A DNA stretch of 64,000 nucleotides from Halovenus rubra. GTDB taxonomy: Archaea; Halobacteriota; Halobacteria; Halobacteriales; Haloarculaceae. The notes beneath the pieces are model-generated. The model made no database searches. It worked only from the letters and a program-made list of their open reading frames with translations, and had not been told where the DNA came from. The stretch spans positions 122,533 to 186,532 of the forward strand of contig NZ_JAODIY010000011.1 of the NCBI RefSeq assembly GCF_026586665.1, given 5' to 3'. This document shows, one piece after another, positions 63,054 to 64,000 of this stretch (positions are counted from its first letter, which is position 1; every line of letters starts with the position of its first letter). Both the position numbers and the translations under genes were made by a program.

Positions 63054-63062
63054 GATATAAAC
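63054..63062 (-). promoter_or_regulatory. TATA element of the Rad3/XPD helicase gene
   Basis: Minus-strand GTTTATATC is centred 26 nt before the GTG at 63031, predicting a leaderless transcript and fixing the start. A divergent A/T-rich ATTATTTTG near 63101-63109 may serve the gene at 63130. Confidence 0.55.
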
Positions 63063-63129
63063 GACAGCCTCGAAGTGGCTGTATCCCTTTCATCCGAACC
63101 ATTATTTTGATGTAGACAAAATATGTGAT

Positions 63130-64000
63130 ATGGTGGCATGCCACACGAGACGGCAAACACTCCAAGCGGGGGTTTCTCTTGCCGGAGCCATTGCAGGAGG
63201 TGGCTGTCTCTCTGGCAGGTCGTCATCCACAGACGATGTTCTCACGCTGCGGGTTGGTTCGAAAACTTTCATAGAAAGTGATTTTCTGGGCCACCTCTGT
63301 ATCGAACTTTTAAAAGAGAGAGACGACGCTAGCATCATCAACCGTCTTAGTTACTCGTCGCCGACACTCGGGGTTTGGAAAGGACTGACATCTGGGGAGA
63401 TCGATGTTTACTGGGAGTACTCTGGGACACTCTGGCACGAAATCCCACCTAACCGCGACACGCAGTACTACGAACTAGACGAGATGTACCGGCACGCGAA
63501 AACGCTCACAGAAGACAAGTACGATGTCGAGGTGTTGTCGATGGCCCCGTTCAACAACTCTTATAGCCTCATCACAACCGAGGCGTGGGCGGACAGAACT
63601 GGTGTCCGCTCGGTCAGCGATTTTGCCGCCTACCTGAACGCGGGCAACACCGATACCGTCGCCGGCGTCAGCCCGGGAACGTACGAACGCGAGGATGCTT
63701 GGCCGGGAATGTTATCTCACTACGATATCCGCCGGGAAACCATCGAGGAGTGGGACGAAAAGCGCCAGAACGTGCTGTTGCTCCCAACCGGGGAAATCTA
63801 TTCGCGACTCGTCCGTGGGAGTGTCAACGTTGCGCTTCGGTTTACCTCCGACCCCCAAATCGAGCACTACGATCTGGTCGTCCTCGATGACGACGGCAAC
63901 TACTGGTCGGTATACAGCCCTGCGCCGGTCGTTCCGGCGTGGCTGTCTGCCGATTATCCCGAGATTCATGCGCTTCTCGACCAGCTCGGTCCTGCGATCG
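63130..64000 (+). CDS. Tat-exported lipoprotein, osmoprotectant-type ABC binding protein (3' end outside window)
   Basis: 290 residues visible, open at the right edge. The N-terminus has the twin-arginine motif RRQTLQ, a hydrophobic stretch (AGVSLAGAIAGG) and the lipobox GGC with Cys24 as lipid site, the usual haloarchaeal export route. Then LRVGSKTFIESDFLGHLCIELL, GEIDVYWEYSGTLWHEI and SLITTEAW resemble the OpuAC/ProX-like glycine-betaine and choline binding proteins (QAT family). The gene is divergent from the helicase with 98 nt between. The partner permease would lie beyond the edge. Confidence 0.82.
   Translation, partial: MVACHTRRQTLQAGVSLAGAIAGGGCLSGRSSSTDDVLTLRVGSKTFIESDFLGHLCIELLKERDDASIINRLSYSSPTLGVWKGLTSGEIDVYWEYSGTLWHEIPPNRDTQYYELDEMYRHAKTLTEDKYDVEVLSMAPFNNSYSLITTEAWADRTGVRSVSDFAAYLNAGNTDTVAGVSPGTYEREDAWPGMLSHYDIRRETIEEWDEKRQNVLLLPTGEIYSRLVRGSVNVALRFTSDPQIEHYDLVVLDDDGNYWSVYSPAPVVPAWLSADYPEIHALLDQLGPAI

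Noticed and set aside
63032-63226. N-terminal extension of the Rad3/XPD helicase to 63226
   Set aside because: It would contain the helicase TATA element and overlap the Tat signal of the divergent gene; the extra residues are not helicase-like.

Overview
The window comes from a haloarchaeon (class Halobacteria). The predicted proteins are strongly acidic. Many genes have an A/T-rich TATA element about 26-30 nt before the start codon, the leaderless layout usual in haloarchaea. The gene set is also typical: archaellum and che genes, a fused FolC-FolP, ferredoxin-dependent 2-oxoacid oxidoreductase, Brp/CrtY retinal genes, UspA proteins and DUF373. Base composition is moderate overall, with AT-richer stretches near 23.7-25.0 kb, 32.6-32.85 kb and 52.6-53.5 kb. 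Nothing here names the species.

Layout. 0-5.3 kb: end of a sensor histidine kinase, korBA, an acyl-CoA dehydrogenase and a small flavin reductase. 5.3-9.4 kb: a zinc-finger protein with a degenerate RecA-like half, a HEAT-repeat protein, a methyltransferase and a glycosyltransferase. 9.4-15.8 kb: folCP with a downstream hypothetical gene, two small haloarchaeal proteins, thioredoxin and an FAD amine-oxidase/desaturase-like enzyme. 15.8 kb: tRNA-Arg(TCT). 16-17 kb: a DUF373 membrane protein.

17.1-40.7 kb is a continuous motility and taxis region. A leftward cheB-cheA-cheR-HEAT operon faces a rightward run: cheW, a KaiC-like ATPase, a winged-helix regulator, a small membrane protein, six tandem archaellins, a conserved hypothetical, cheY-cheC-cheD, and arlCDE-arlF-arlF2-arlG-arlH-arlI-arlJ. 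Together these encode the signal relay (CheA/W/Y with adaptation by CheB/R/C/D), the archaellum switch and motor (ArlCDE, H, I, J), the stator/periplasmic parts (ArlF/G) and the filament. No transducer (Htr), CheF or prepilin peptidase gene is in the window.

40.7-52 kb: a short TrxB-like flavoprotein, a conserved protein, a nucleoside phosphorylase, a DHH phosphoesterase, three UspA genes, a GNAT acetyltransferase, the crtY-brp pair and a carB with an extra C-terminal domain. 52-64 kb: a lipoprotein and a PKD/CARDB exported protein in an AT-rich patch, a TPP enzyme, an unrecognised three-gene module with paired N-terminal beta domains and coiled coils, an HD phosphohydrolase, a Rad3/XPD-type helicase and the start of a Tat lipoprotein resembling osmoprotectant-binding proteins.

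The most interesting observations are: the six-cassette archaellin array with identical 11-nt spacers and hairpins around its promoter; the duplicated arlF and single-chain arlCDE; the in-frame C-terminal domain on CarB; a site resembling the Bat activator sequence before crtY-brp; and the three-gene coiled-coil module.
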